A DNA stretch of 64,000 nucleotides, from assembly GCF_019802125.1 (NCBI RefSeq), contig NZ_JAHVHT010000005.1:186001-250000 (forward strand), given 5' to 3'. Positions 17,676 through 26,291 of this stretch are shown in pieces. The notes beneath the pieces are model-generated. The model did no database searches and was not told where the DNA came from. It was given only the letters and a program-made list of their open reading frames with translations. Position numbers and translations under genes: made by a program. Numbering within the stretch: position 1 is the first letter of the stretch; the number at the start of each line of letters is the position of its first letter. Source of the stretch: Tateyamaria omphalii. Lineage in GTDB: Bacteria; Pseudomonadota; Alphaproteobacteria; Rhodobacterales; Rhodobacteraceae.

Positions 17676-18070
17676 ATTCTCTCGACTGTTTGTCTATGTA
17701 GGGCGGTGTGATTAATGCGACCTAAGGATATTGATAGATGGAATGCAATAGTGAGGGTGCTCTTGGAAATTGTCGCATTGAGGTCCAAACGCAACGATCT
17801 GAAGCGCGGTAGACTAGATATTAGCGCTGGAAATAATTTAGGTAACCCTTGTCGAAACCATCAACTTTGTTCGGTGAAAATCCGCTCGTTTTGGTTGTAT
17901 GTTGGCCGTATGTTGCCTATGGCTGTTCCGGTCGATGCTTAGAGGTGGACGGGGGCAATCGTGATTATTACGGATTGCTGAAGTACCTGGCGCGCGGAAT
18001 TGCAAAACAGCGATATGTTTTGCATCAATTTGCGTTGGCATTTTATGACTGACGTAATAGAGTATTTATC
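17676..18070. other. AT-rich divergent promoter region of the accessory cluster
   Basis: A 395-bp gap between the divergent oxidoreductase-like gene and the C39 transporter gene, clearly richer in A/T than its surroundings. It should carry promoters for both directions. The second half is open in the transporter's frame from 17849 to a TGA at 18050-18052 (listed separately). No RNA structure was recognised. Confidence 0.45.
17849..18052 (+). other. 67-codon open frame in phase with the C39 transporter gene, separated by one TGA
   Basis: It opens with TTG and ends in a TGA 18 bases before the transporter start, in the same frame. The peptide is protein-like: CWPYVAYGCSGRCLEVDGG then DYYGLLKYLARGIAKQ. 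It could be a short gene, the tail of a decayed gene, or an N-terminal extension cut off by a point mutation. No good ribosome site precedes it, and I do not recognise it. Confidence 0.3.
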
Positions 18071-20203
18071 TTGAAGGCCAAAGTTCAATTTCAGCGTGGA
18101 ACGTCGGATTGTGGAGTGGCGTGTTTGGCAATGTCCGCTCAGATACTGGGCGTCGACTACGATATTGACGAGATTCAGCATCGATTTTTTGTTCCGCCGA
18201 ACGGCACGTCACTCCTTCACCTGGTGACGATTGCCGAGGGGCTTGGACTTTCGTGCCGCGCGGTAAAGGCCGATTACAAGGCTTTGGAGAAGGTGGATCT
18301 TCCGGCCATCCTGCACTGGGGCATGAACCACTATGTGGTCCTGGAGCGCTTGCGCCGTGGGTCTTACCACATCCTTGATCCCGCGCGGGGTCGCCAGGTC
18401 ATCGGCGTGGAGGAGTTGAAGGATCGCTACACCGGCGTGGCGGTTTCGGTGTCTTTCGAGAGCGGGGCGGTGTCGCTCGACAAGATCGAAAGACTGGGGA
18501 TTATGGACGCTTTCAAACTGGTGCCTCAGTGGAGGGCGCGTCTGTTCGCGACCGTCTGTGTTGGGGTTGTGCCGGCGCTGTCCGTTTTTGCCTATCCCGT
18601 ATTCCTCAGAATGGTCATGAACCACAGCACTGTCGGGCTGAGCCTGCAGGGATTGGCGGTGCTGACCGGTATTTTCATTGCAGTATCGTTGGCGTTCTTT
18701 TCATTCGGGATGATCCGCTCGTACCTGATCGGGGAGTTGTCGACCCGGATCGATGCGCAGCTGGCGCGGATGCTGCCACGTGCAACCCACGACATTTCCT
18801 ATGAACACTATCTGAAGGTGTCGCGAAGCGCGGTTCTGGATGTTTTTTCCGACCTGCGGCAGTTCCGGACAAACCTGTCGGCCGGGGCGGTTCAGATCAT
18901 CAGCAACGGGTCCGCATTGCTGCTGCTGCTGGTGGGCGCTTTCTTTCTGAAGTTCTGGTTTGGCGTGTTGCTGTTGATCTTCGCCGTCCTGCATTTCTGG
19001 ATTTCTCATGCGTCGCGGCTTTCGCGCGAGGAGGAGCGCGAGCGTCTGCGCCGATCTGAAAGCCGGGAAGCGATGATACTCAACGAGAATTTCACGAACT
19101 TTCAGACATTGCGATTGAATGCGGGAGAGACCCCGCGCCTGCGTTTGTGGTGGGAGCTGTATCGCTTCATCAGCCAGCATCGCATTCGTGCCACTTTGCG
19201 ACTTTCGATCGAGAAGACGGCGGTCGAGTTTCTGAGGGCACTCCTGCGCGCCGCCGTCGTTGTGGGTGCGGCCGTGCTCATAATCAGCGGTGCGGTGTCC
19301 ATAGACGTGATGTTCGTGTTGGTTCTGGTCGCGATGCTCTTTTCTGCTTTCGTGACCAGCGTGATCGAGGATTTCGAGAAGTTGACGCTGGCCCGGGAAG
19401 CGTTGACGCGCGCCAGTCTGATCCTTTCGGCAGAGCGTGACCCGATGCATCCGGATGTTGTACGCGAAGCGCAGAGCAGCGACGGGAGCGGCAATATCGT
19501 CCCGCTGGTCTGGCCATCCAGCATGAACAAGACCGCGCTCAGACTGTCATCCTTGGCTTACCGCTATGACAGGACGTCGGATTTCCTTTTCGAAGACCTG
19601 AGCTTTGACGTGCGCCGGGGAGAGACTGTTTGCATCACCGGGTCTTCCGGCGTGGGAAAGACTTCGTTGCTGCGCCTTTGTGCAGGTCTGCAATTCCCGG
19701 AGAAGGGCCAGCTTTTCTGGTTCGGGCAGGATATGCGCCATATTCCACGCCCCATGTTTGTCGAGACGGTCGGTTGCGTGCTGCAGGAGGACGGCACCTT
19801 TTCCGGCACATTTGCGCAGAACATCGCGTTGTTCGATCCCGCCCTCGACGAAGCGCGTATGATCCGGGCGTGCGAGGACGCGGCCTTGACCGACCTTCTG
19901 GAGCGTTTGCCAATGGGGCTTTTCACGCCGCTGCATGGCAGTTCCTTCCTGTCAACGGGCGAGAAGCACCGCCTGATGCTGGCCCGCGCCCTGTACCGCA
20001 ACCCCGAGGTGCTCATCCTGGATGAGATGACCGGCAACCTGGATGCCGAGGTGGAAGAGGTCTTGTTCGAGCGTCTGGCTCAACGTGGTGTGACGCTGAT
20101 CCTGACCTCGCACCGCGAGCGGACGATCAGGCGCGCTGACCGGGTGATTGCACTGAGCCGCCGGCCGGGAGGCACCGCCGTTACCGCAAGAACAATGTCA
20201 TGA
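18071..20203 (+). CDS. C39-peptidase-containing ABC transporter (double-glycine peptide exporter)
   Basis: A 710-residue fusion. Residues 1-120 are a C39 Cys protease with Gln8 (oxyanion), Cys14 (SDCGVAC), His87 (NHYVV) and Asp103 (DPARG) all in place. Residues ~150-440 are the ABC exporter membrane domain. Residues ~495-700 are the ATPase: GSSGVGKTS with Lys530, signature LSTGEKHR (a variant of LSGGQ), and Walker B VLILDEMTGNLD with Asp651 and Glu652. Such proteins cut double-glycine leaders and export the freed peptide through an HlyD/outer-membrane path. A matching leader peptide gene lies at 21912-22076 and the HlyD partner at 22350. The start is TTG; no ATG is nearby. It overlaps the next gene by ATGA. 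Confidence 0.93.
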   Translation: MKAKVQFQRGTSDCGVACLAMSAQILGVDYDIDEIQHRFFVPPNGTSLLHLVTIAEGLGLSCRAVKADYKALEKVDLPAILHWGMNHYVVLERLRRGSYHILDPARGRQVIGVEELKDRYTGVAVSVSFESGAVSLDKIERLGIMDAFKLVPQWRARLFATVCVGVVPALSVFAYPVFLRMVMNHSTVGLSLQGLAVLTGIFIAVSLAFFSFGMIRSYLIGELSTRIDAQLARMLPRATHDISYEHYLKVSRSAVLDVFSDLRQFRTNLSAGAVQIISNGSALLLLLVGAFFLKFWFGVLLLIFAVLHFWISHASRLSREEERERLRRSESREAMILNENFTNFQTLRLNAGETPRLRLWWELYRFISQHRIRATLRLSIEKTAVEFLRALLRAAVVVGAAVLIISGAVSIDVMFVLVLVAMLFSAFVTSVIEDFEKLTLAREALTRASLILSAERDPMHPDVVREAQSSDGSGNIVPLVWPSSMNKTALRLSSLAYRYDRTSDFLFEDLSFDVRRGETVCITGSSGVGKTSLLRLCAGLQFPEKGQLFWFGQDMRHIPRPMFVETVGCVLQEDGTFSGTFAQNIALFDPALDEARMIRACEDAALTDLLERLPMGLFTPLHGSSFLSTGEKHRLMLARALYRNPEVLILDEMTGNLDAEVEEVLFERLAQRGVTLILTSHRERTIRRADRVIALSRRPGGTAVTARTMS

Positions 20204-21267
20204 TCTATCCCGTGGCGCCCGAGGTGATGGCCAATCTGGGCTTGATGCAGTTCCTTGTTCCGATGGAAGGCGTCGATGGCGATGGACGGTCGCTGTTGGA
20301 GGGGCGATCCATTCAAAATCGGCCTGCGCAGGAGGACTACCGGCAGTGCCGATATCCGGGGAGCCGGCGGCTGCACGCCAAGCCCATGAATGTCAAAGCC
20401 CTGTCGCTTTACGTCGCTCAACGGCACACCGTTGATCAATGGGTCGGAACCATGCTCGCCGCCCAAAGTGCGGACCAGAGCGCGGCCCTTCGATTTCTTT
20501 TTGGGACCCACACGGCCTATCACACGCCCAAGCTGTGGTTGCATGGGCCAGAGGACGGACCCGTGCCCCCGACCGTCGCGACAGCGGCGAAGATCTGTCA
20601 TGGAGCCTATGAGTTGGCCCTGCACTGCTTTCGATTTCGGGGGCCTGCCGATTTCGGGCGCATGGATGCCGAGGCGATGGTCCGGGATGCGGAAGAGCAC
20701 AAGCGGCTGGTTGGCCGAAGCGAGGTCTGCGCAGGTCCGCCTGCGATGATCCGTGACATGCTGGGGCTGATGTTGGGCGAGGAGCGCGCGCCAATTGCGG
20801 ATGCGACGCCAGAGGCCGCGTGCGCAAGGCGTGCCGCGGCGATCATGCATCTTTATTGGCGGCTGGAACGGCTGGCGATATTGAACACCTTTGTTGCATT
20901 GTCGCGCAAACGGGTCGCGCCGGGTCGTGTCGTGACCTTTCCGAACGCGATCCGTGTCATTCAGGCAGTTCAGGCAAACCAGCCGCTGAACGCCAGTTTC
21001 GTGTCAGCCTATCAGCTTGTCCCGCCGCCGGAGGTCGACGGTCTGAATGAAGCCGACCGTCTTTTGGAACGCCATGGCGACCTATGGAGCCGGACACCTG
21101 AAGAGGTTGGCCGCGAGGGTGCTGCGTCCCTGGGTGGGTTCGCTGCAGATGTGGCGAAGGTGCTCGACACACTACGCCAATCCGCGCAGACGCTTGGCGT
21201 TGTCGAGCGGGACGCGCCGGAGTCTGCGGCGGTGATTGACCTTCTGTTTGGCAGGGCTGCGCCATGA
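20200..21267 (+). CDS. Unknown protein coupled to the peptide exporter
   Basis: A 355-residue protein that I do not recognise. Its start overlaps the transporter stop and its stop overlaps the next start, so all three are translationally coupled. It looks soluble and mainly helical, with long Ala/Leu/Arg stretches (TPEAACARRAAAIMHLYWRLERLAILNTFVALSRKR). It has no signal peptide or clear membrane segment. There are His-containing segments (FGTHTAYHTPKLWLHGP, AAKICHGAYELALHCFRF) but no motif I can assign. The strict coupling to a C39 exporter suggests a role in maturation of, export of, or immunity to the peptide. That is inference from context only. Confidence 0.65.
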   Translation: MIYPVAPEVMANLGLMQFLVPMEGVDGDGRSLLEGRSIQNRPAQEDYRQCRYPGSRRLHAKPMNVKALSLYVAQRHTVDQWVGTMLAAQSADQSAALRFLFGTHTAYHTPKLWLHGPEDGPVPPTVATAAKICHGAYELALHCFRFRGPADFGRMDAEAMVRDAEEHKRLVGRSEVCAGPPAMIRDMLGLMLGEERAPIADATPEAACARRAAAIMHLYWRLERLAILNTFVALSRKRVAPGRVVTFPNAIRVIQAVQANQPLNASFVSAYQLVPPPEVDGLNEADRLLERHGDLWSRTPEEVGREGAASLGGFAADVAKVLDTLRQSAQTLGVVERDAPESAAVIDLLFGRAAP

Positions 21268-21902
21268 TTATTGCTTTGAATGGTACGGTGAGTTGCGGAA
21301 AGAGCTACCTTGGCGCGGCCTTGAGCGAGGTCATGTCCGCAGAGTTCAGGGGTGAGCCGCCAATGGCTGAGTGGCCGAATGCAGCCCGCGTGCCGCGATT
21401 GCATCGGGATGTTCAGGACATGTTTCTGCGTTCATGGCGTGTGAGCAACCTGAACGAGGCAAAGGTTCTGTCCAAGTTGAGACGGATGGTCGTGTTGGAC
21501 AGCGTTTACGACATTCTGCACCATACGATCGTGACCCGGATTGCGCCCAGGTTTTTCGGAAGCGGAGCGTATGCCAGCCTGCTCACGGAATGTGCCCGGA
21601 TCGATCACGAGCATCTTCCGATCCCGGATGTGATCGTGAATGTCACGGTCACGTCAGGCACATGGCGACAGATGTGCAAAGCGCGTGGATTGGATGACTT
21701 TTACGCCGAGGACCATCTGTCCGAGCTTTTCGGTCTTCAGGATGTTTTTCACACCGCTGCCCGCTTGCGCTGCGCTGAGATGGATATCCCCGTTCTGACA
21801 TACGAGAATACGATGTCAGGCCCATCTTGCCTGTCCGAGTTGGCTGAAAAGATCAGGGCGCTCGAACCCACAGGATCCGAGCGCCCATCTTCAAGCCGTT
21901 AG
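21264..21902 (+). CDS. P-loop kinase-like protein of the peptide cluster
   Basis: A 212-residue protein starting MIIALNGTVSCGKSYLGAAL, a Walker A motif (GTVSCGKS) at residues 7-14. A later strand MVVLDSVYDIL could give the acidic residue of a nucleoside-kinase-like active site. LHRDVQDMFLRSW may be the substrate-side helix. The size and N-terminal P-loop fit the small-molecule or deoxynucleoside kinase group of P-loop proteins, but I cannot name a family. It is the last gene of the plus-strand operon and stops 9 bases before the end of the convergent precursor gene. Its substrate, whether peptide or small molecule, is unknown. Confidence 0.6.
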   Translation: MIIALNGTVSCGKSYLGAALSEVMSAEFRGEPPMAEWPNAARVPRLHRDVQDMFLRSWRVSNLNEAKVLSKLRRMVVLDSVYDILHHTIVTRIAPRFFGSGAYASLLTECARIDHEHLPIPDVIVNVTVTSGTWRQMCKARGLDDFYAEDHLSELFGLQDVFHTAARLRCAEMDIPVLTYENTMSGPSCLSELAEKIRALEPTGSERPSSSR

Positions 21903-21911
21903 ACTGCGACC

Positions 21912-22076
21912 TTAGACGGCCCAGCCACCGCCGCCACCAACGCTCACGCTGGCGCTCATGCCGCGGCCGCCAGACACGAGAAGCATCTCTTCCAGTGTCA
22001 GCTCGCGGACGTCTGCCTCGTCAAACTTGCCGACCAGGTCTTTTTTCAGTTCGTCACGCGCTTTTGTTTCCTGCAT
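21912..22076 (-). CDS. Double-glycine leader peptide (bacteriocin/RiPP-like precursor)
   Basis: A 54-codon gene, too short for usual gene callers. A clear ribosome site (AGGAGA) lies 6 bases before the ATG. The N-terminal part is charged and helical and ends VRELTLEEMLLVSGG, a textbook double-glycine leader with hydrophobic residues at the usual spacing before Gly36-Gly37. Cleavage after Gly37 would release the 17-residue core RGMSASVSVGGGGGWAV. The core lacks Cys, is Ser/Val/Gly-rich and carries five consecutive Gly before Trp. The C39 exporter operon converges from one side, and the HlyD and nucleotidyltransferase-like genes lie upstream on the same strand. Bioactivity is unknown; a signal peptide role in the quorum sense is also possible. 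Confidence 0.88.
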   Translation of the reverse strand: MQETKARDELKKDLVGKFDEADVRELTLEEMLLVSGGRGMSASVSVGGGGGWAV

Positions 22077-22349
22077 GAGAGTCTCCTTTATTTAAATTAT
22101 GCCGTTATTGGCAGTGGGTTGAGAATTCCGGGCGCCACGGGGCTTTGCAACGCGCCGACACCTGTCGCCTCGGGCTGTGCCGAAACCTGCACTCGGATCG
22201 GCAAGGCTTCGCTGATTCGCATGTCATCCAACTGAAAAGTACGCAGAAGATGGCAGTGCTCTGGCTGTTTCGCCCCAACGCCTATGGTTTCGGCAGGTTT
22301 GGTGCCGTGTCAGTTGAGCCTTGGGGCAAGATGCCGGTCGCCTGAAACG

Positions 22350-23561
22350 TTAGAGGTTCAGCCAACTTCCGATCCCGCCCGACATCTGGACGTGTCCGGT
22401 GAAGCTGTCGTTCAGGTTCAGCGAGCCTGCGCCGAAGCGCGCGGCAATCTCGTCCGGGGCCGCCAGCAAAACGCGGTACATGCCCGTTTCCGGATCGTGT
22501 CTGATATCCGTGACCTGGGTGGGGAGGATCCTGGCGCGTCCGTCCTCGCGAAATGTGATACTGGCCGTTGCCCCAACCGCGATATGGTCAACCTTGGTGT
22601 GATCGAGCGCGGCCTCGAGCATCGGGCTTGCACGTTCGGGTATGATGATGGCCAGGGGGCGCCCGCCTGTGACCAGCGCATCCGGTTCGGGCACGAAGCG
22701 AACAACCGCGTCGCGCGGAGAGCGCAGCGTGACCGTGCTGTCCTGCGCGAGTTGTCGAACTTCTTCGGTCAACCCTTCGATGCGATCCCGGGTTTGCAGG
22801 ACCTGCATTCGGATCCCGTGTATTTCGCTGCGAAATTCGAGGCCGTCCTGAAGGCGTGATGCGATCTGCGATGAAAGTGACACCTGCTCGTCGAGGATGC
22901 CGGCACGGGCGTCAAGCGCTTCTATTTCGCTTTCCATCATCGACACCTGGGATGTCATGCCGCGGCTCGACAGTTCGCTCGAGATTTCCGAGATGTCCTC
23001 GAGCCGCTGTGCAATGGCATCCTCGCGCGATACGCGCTCTGCCTGCTGTTCGAACACCGTGGCAATCTGGGCGCCGAAGTCCTCGTGCAAGGCGCTGACC
23101 CCCGTCAGACGTGTTTCCTGTTCCGACAGCGCCTGGCGGGCCAGGTCAATTTGCCGATGCAAGGCGCCAAGCCGGGCCGTGAGTTCGTCCTCGTTGGCGA
23201 AGGCGTTTGTCTTGCGTGCTGTGACCAGCTTGTCGCCGGTACTGATCGACTGGCCGAGATCGGACAGTCTTTGTTCCACAATCACGTCTGTCTGCGTCGT
23301 CAGGGTGATGGGGGCAGGAAACGTTGTGAGCTTGAAAGTGGCGGGGAGAGAGAGCTGCAGATAGAACACCATCGCCACGGTTGCTGCGGCAACTGCGGCA
23401 AGAATGCCGGAGATGTACAAGAAGAAGCGGCGCTTTGTCTGGCGGTGCTGCAGTTCTGTTCGCAGGTCGTTGAGCAGGAAGTTGGTGGATGCGTAGGGGT
23501 CGTAGTCCTTGCTGAAGATGCTGCGTGACCGGGACGGCGGGGTTACGTTTGCCTTGTTCAT
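22350..23561 (-). CDS. HlyD-type membrane fusion protein of the peptide exporter
   Basis: A 403-residue periplasmic adaptor. A cytosolic N-terminus of ~45 residues is followed by one membrane segment (FFLYISGILAAVAAATVAMVFYL). The rest is periplasmic: a barrel-sandwich lipoyl half, a long coiled coil (residues ~110-270, e.g. LTARLGALHRQIDLARQALSEQETRL) and a second half with VTLRSPRDAVVRFV and VGATASITFRED. It would link the C39 ABC transporter at 18071 to an outer-membrane channel, as in type I and NHLP-type export. No TolC-like gene is in the window. The nucleotidyltransferase-like paralogue lies 33 bases upstream and the precursor gene 273 bases downstream, all on the same strand. Confidence 0.88.
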   Translation of the reverse strand: MNKANVTPPSRSRSIFSKDYDPYASTNFLLNDLRTELQHRQTKRRFFLYISGILAAVAAATVAMVFYLQLSLPATFKLTTFPAPITLTTQTDVIVEQRLSDLGQSISTGDKLVTARKTNAFANEDELTARLGALHRQIDLARQALSEQETRLTGVSALHEDFGAQIATVFEQQAERVSREDAIAQRLEDISEISSELSSRGMTSQVSMMESEIEALDARAGILDEQVSLSSQIASRLQDGLEFRSEIHGIRMQVLQTRDRIEGLTEEVRQLAQDSTVTLRSPRDAVVRFVPEPDALVTGGRPLAIIIPERASPMLEAALDHTKVDHIAVGATASITFREDGRARILPTQVTDIRHDPETGMYRVLLAAPDEIAARFGAGSLNLNDSFTGHVQMSGGIGSWLNL

Positions 23562-23594
23562 CCGTCGTCGTCCTCTCCTGTCGTCGGGAACCGT

Positions 23595-24695
23595 TTACTG
23601 AATTGTGAGCAGACCGAAGCGCGCCAGGCTGCCGTATGCCTTTTCGAGTTGCACCGTGGTTGCACCGGTCGGGACCGCCAACTCGCCCGCTTGCGCTGCA
23701 GCACTTGGCTGACACGCCAGACATGCCGCGAGTTCCGACAACTCGAATTGCCGGTCGGTGGTCTTGCAGAAATACTGGTCGTCGATCTTAAGTATGAAGA
23801 GCGGTTTTGCGACGTCGCGACATGCACTTCGCACACCCGGCATGACCTGATCGATGCGCATCGTGACCATCTTCCGGTCTCCGAACAGGATGTCCCGCTG
23901 AATGTCATGGTGGCGAGACCACACCGTGTTCATCCATTCGGTCCATGCGGCGGTTCCCAGCGTCTCGGGGCGCAGAAGCAGATCGCGATAGGTGGTGTAG
24001 TATTTGGTTGCCAGTTCACCGTTGCGTCGAATGCGTTTCGGAAGCCATTTCGTGTTGCGATATGTATCGCCTCTCAGAATGAGCGCACATTCCAACTCGG
24101 ACCGGAAAATGCTTTGCAGCAACTCGGTGATGAGGGCGGGTTCTCCGTCTTCCAGCGCGCCGATGTAGTCGAGAAAGAGCGAGAGCGAGGTATCTCTCTG
24201 CCCAGCCAGCAAACGCTCCATATAGGTTTGCTTCACCTCGTTCGTGATCAGCTTGTCAAATTGCTCGTTTCCGGACAGGCGCTTTGAATTCATGACACTT
24301 TCCAAACTGACGGAGTCCCGTGATCGAACCGACAGATCAATCTGTGCAATTCGCCTCACAAGCCGGGACCATTCTGATTTACGGATCAACAGCGCCTTGA
24401 TCGTCAGACCGCTGTGCCGATGCCTCTCTCTGATCGCGGGCCTGTCGATCGGATAGCCCACATCGTCCAGAACGACCCATGCGTCCAGATTGGAGGTGGT
24501 GTTCGACAACTCGGCGGCGACTGAACCTGTAATGCCACTGATCACAAGGTTTTCGGCAAAGGTCTCGTGCGCCCAGTCTTGCACCATCGTTTCGAGCGAT
24601 GCGGTGGCGTGCGGGCGCGACGCATCAGGACCACCGGCCGGACCGCAAGGTATGGACGTCGTCAAGACGCGCTTGCCCCGCTGCCCTGTTTGCAT
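23595..24695 (-). CDS. Nucleotidyltransferase-fold protein (paralogue 2), first catalytic Asp changed
   Basis: Up to 366 residues, related over most of its length to the gene at 12460-13467. Shared blocks are ITGSVAA...LD..VVLDD, AGQRDTSLSLFLDYIG and SELECALILRGDTYRNTKWLPKR. The metal-binding SDLD of paralogue 1 reads SNLD here, so the first of the two key Asp residues is Asn and catalysis is doubtful. The ATG at 24695 gives an N-terminus without a counterpart in paralogue 1. An internal ATG at 24587 (MVQDWAHETFAENL) fits the alignment better, though its ribosome site is weak. It is the first gene of the minus-strand operon with HlyD. It may be a binding or immunity protein rather than an enzyme; that is inference. 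Confidence 0.72.
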   Translation of the reverse strand: MQTGQRGKRVLTTSIPCGPAGGPDASRPHATASLETMVQDWAHETFAENLVISGITGSVAAELSNTTSNLDAWVVLDDVGYPIDRPAIRERHRHSGLTIKALLIRKSEWSRLVRRIAQIDLSVRSRDSVSLESVMNSKRLSGNEQFDKLITNEVKQTYMERLLAGQRDTSLSLFLDYIGALEDGEPALITELLQSIFRSELECALILRGDTYRNTKWLPKRIRRNGELATKYYTTYRDLLLRPETLGTAAWTEWMNTVWSRHHDIQRDILFGDRKMVTMRIDQVMPGVRSACRDVAKPLFILKIDDQYFCKTTDRQFELSELAACLACQPSAAAQAGELAVPTGATTVQLEKAYGSLARFGLLTIQ

Positions 24696-25064
24696 TGGTC
24701 TGTTGTCATTCGCATCCTCTGCCTACTCGCGAGACATGCGGCCCCGGAGAAAGACCTACTCGTCGCAAGTAAGTGGTTAGGGTGGCAACAGAGCCGGGTG
24801 GTCATCGTGTTCAATCGGCAGGTGTATGCCTATCGCATACGTTGTCCGCCTAAATCGACGTTACGGCCCATGCTTCAACCTGTGTCCGCATCTGGACATT
24901 CCTGAGAACTGCACCCTCAGGGAGGCGATCCCGAGCGCGGACGAACACTGATACTCTGTATCGTGGTCTGAGCCAAAAAAGGCCTGGTCGGGGACTGCGA
25001 TCTGCTCTCAAGAGGTCGCCCGTGCACGTCGGCCAATCAGTCCTGGCCGACGTTTGAGCGCGGT
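24696..25064. other. 369-bp gap between the peptide cluster and the glycerate kinase gene
   Basis: The region upstream of the minus-strand HlyD operon and downstream of the glycerate kinase gene. It should contain the operon promoter. I saw no convincing gene, RNA or repeat. A 17-codon frame beginning just upstream of 24695 overlaps the nucleotidyltransferase start and may be fortuitous. Confidence 0.4.
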
Positions 25065-26237
25065 TCACGCGGCTTGCTGTCTTTCGGACAATCTTAGACC
25101 GACGCGCATCATCCTCATGGCATCCTCTGCGGCGCGACGCAGCAGACGGTCACCATCTCGGATTGCTTCTTCCAACGTACAGGGCCGTTTCAGGATCGAG
25201 GCAAACGCGGAGACGCCATGGTCAAAGGTCTGGTGGACACCCTTGCCGATGGTGCCTGCCAGCGCGATGGTCGGAATGCCGCGTTCTTCGGCGCGACGGG
25301 CCACTTCGCAAGGCACCTTGCCATAGGGGCTTTGGCCATCAAGGCTCCCCTCGGCAGTGACAACCAGATCGGCCTCGGCCAGCAGTCGATCAAAGTCGAG
25401 ATACTGCATGATGATGTCGAAGCGCGGGTGCAGGGTTGCCCCGGCGAATGTCAGAAGCCCGGCGCCCAGACCACCGGAGGCACCGGCCCCTTGTTCCTGG
25501 CCGACGTCGATGCCTGTTTCGGCGCGTATGACAGTCGCCCAGCGTTGCAGCGCCGCATCAAGGTAGTCGACCTGTGTCGGCGTCGCCCCTTTCTGCGGGC
25601 CGAAGACGCGGGCCACGCCCTTGGGGCCAAGCAGCATGTTGTGCCAGTTCACTGCGGCGTCGATCTGAACGGTCTTCAGTCGAGGATCGAGACCGGACAG
25701 GTCAATCCGGTGCAGCCACATCAGTTCGGCGCCGCCGCGCCCGATCTCGGCCCCCTGTTCGTCCAGAAGCCGGGCGCCGAGCGCCTGCGCAAGACCTGCG
25801 CCACCATCATTGATGCCGCTGTCACCGCAGCCGATCAGGATCTTTTCGACGCCTTCATTCAGAGCATGACGGATCAACTCTCCGACACCGTAGGAGGTGG
25901 TCAGCATCGGGTTGCGCTGGTCGCGCGGCACCAGGGACAGACCGGCGGCCGCCGCCATCTCGATCACGGCGGTGCGCGGGCCGTAGCCGCCCAGAATCCC
26001 AAAGAAGCTGTCGACAGGTTCCCCGACGGGGCCGGTCACCTGCACGGGCACAAGCGTGCCATTCGTGGCGCGGACAAGTCCTTCGGTCGTGCCCTCGCCG
26101 CCATCGACCATGGCTGCTTGCAGAATGCGGGCATCTGGCATGGCGCGCAGGATGCCGGTGGAGATGGATTGGGTCACGTCGGTGACAGACAGGCTTTCCT
26201 TGAAGCCGGAGGGTGCGACGAGAACGGTCATGGTCAT
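25065..26237 (-). CDS. Glycerate kinase
   Basis: A 390-residue protein of the GarK/GlxK glycerate kinase family, which phosphorylates D-glycerate with ATP. Family blocks include VLVAPSGFKESLS at the N-terminus, MVDGGEGTTEGLVRATNG, KILIGCGDSGINDGGAGLAQALGARLLD, GASGGLGAGLLTF and LVVTAEGSLDGQSPYGKVP. The length is normal. An SLC13-type carrier gene lies 54 bases upstream on the same strand, so the two probably form an operon for uptake and phosphorylation of glycerate or a related acid. The exact product (2- or 3-phosphoglycerate) cannot be told by eye. Confidence 0.93.
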   Translation of the reverse strand: MTMTVLVAPSGFKESLSVTDVTQSISTGILRAMPDARILQAAMVDGGEGTTEGLVRATNGTLVPVQVTGPVGEPVDSFFGILGGYGPRTAVIEMAAAAGLSLVPRDQRNPMLTTSYGVGELIRHALNEGVEKILIGCGDSGINDGGAGLAQALGARLLDEQGAEIGRGGAELMWLHRIDLSGLDPRLKTVQIDAAVNWHNMLLGPKGVARVFGPQKGATPTQVDYLDAALQRWATVIRAETGIDVGQEQGAGASGGLGAGLLTFAGATLHPRFDIIMQYLDFDRLLAEADLVVTAEGSLDGQSPYGKVPCEVARRAEERGIPTIALAGTIGKGVHQTFDHGVSAFASILKRPCTLEEAIRDGDRLLRRAAEDAMRMMRVGLRLSERQQAA

Positions 26238-26291
26238 TTTCTTGTTCCTTTTTTCAGAGTTGGCAGTTGGGGGGAGGAGAACTGCACCGGA

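Noticed and set aside
22097-22222. 41-codon minus-strand frame (begins MRISEALPIRV) just upstream of the double-glycine peptide gene, considered as a second peptide
   Set aside because: No ribosome site, no double-glycine leader, Pro/Ala-rich composition; more likely the promoter/leader region of the precursor gene.
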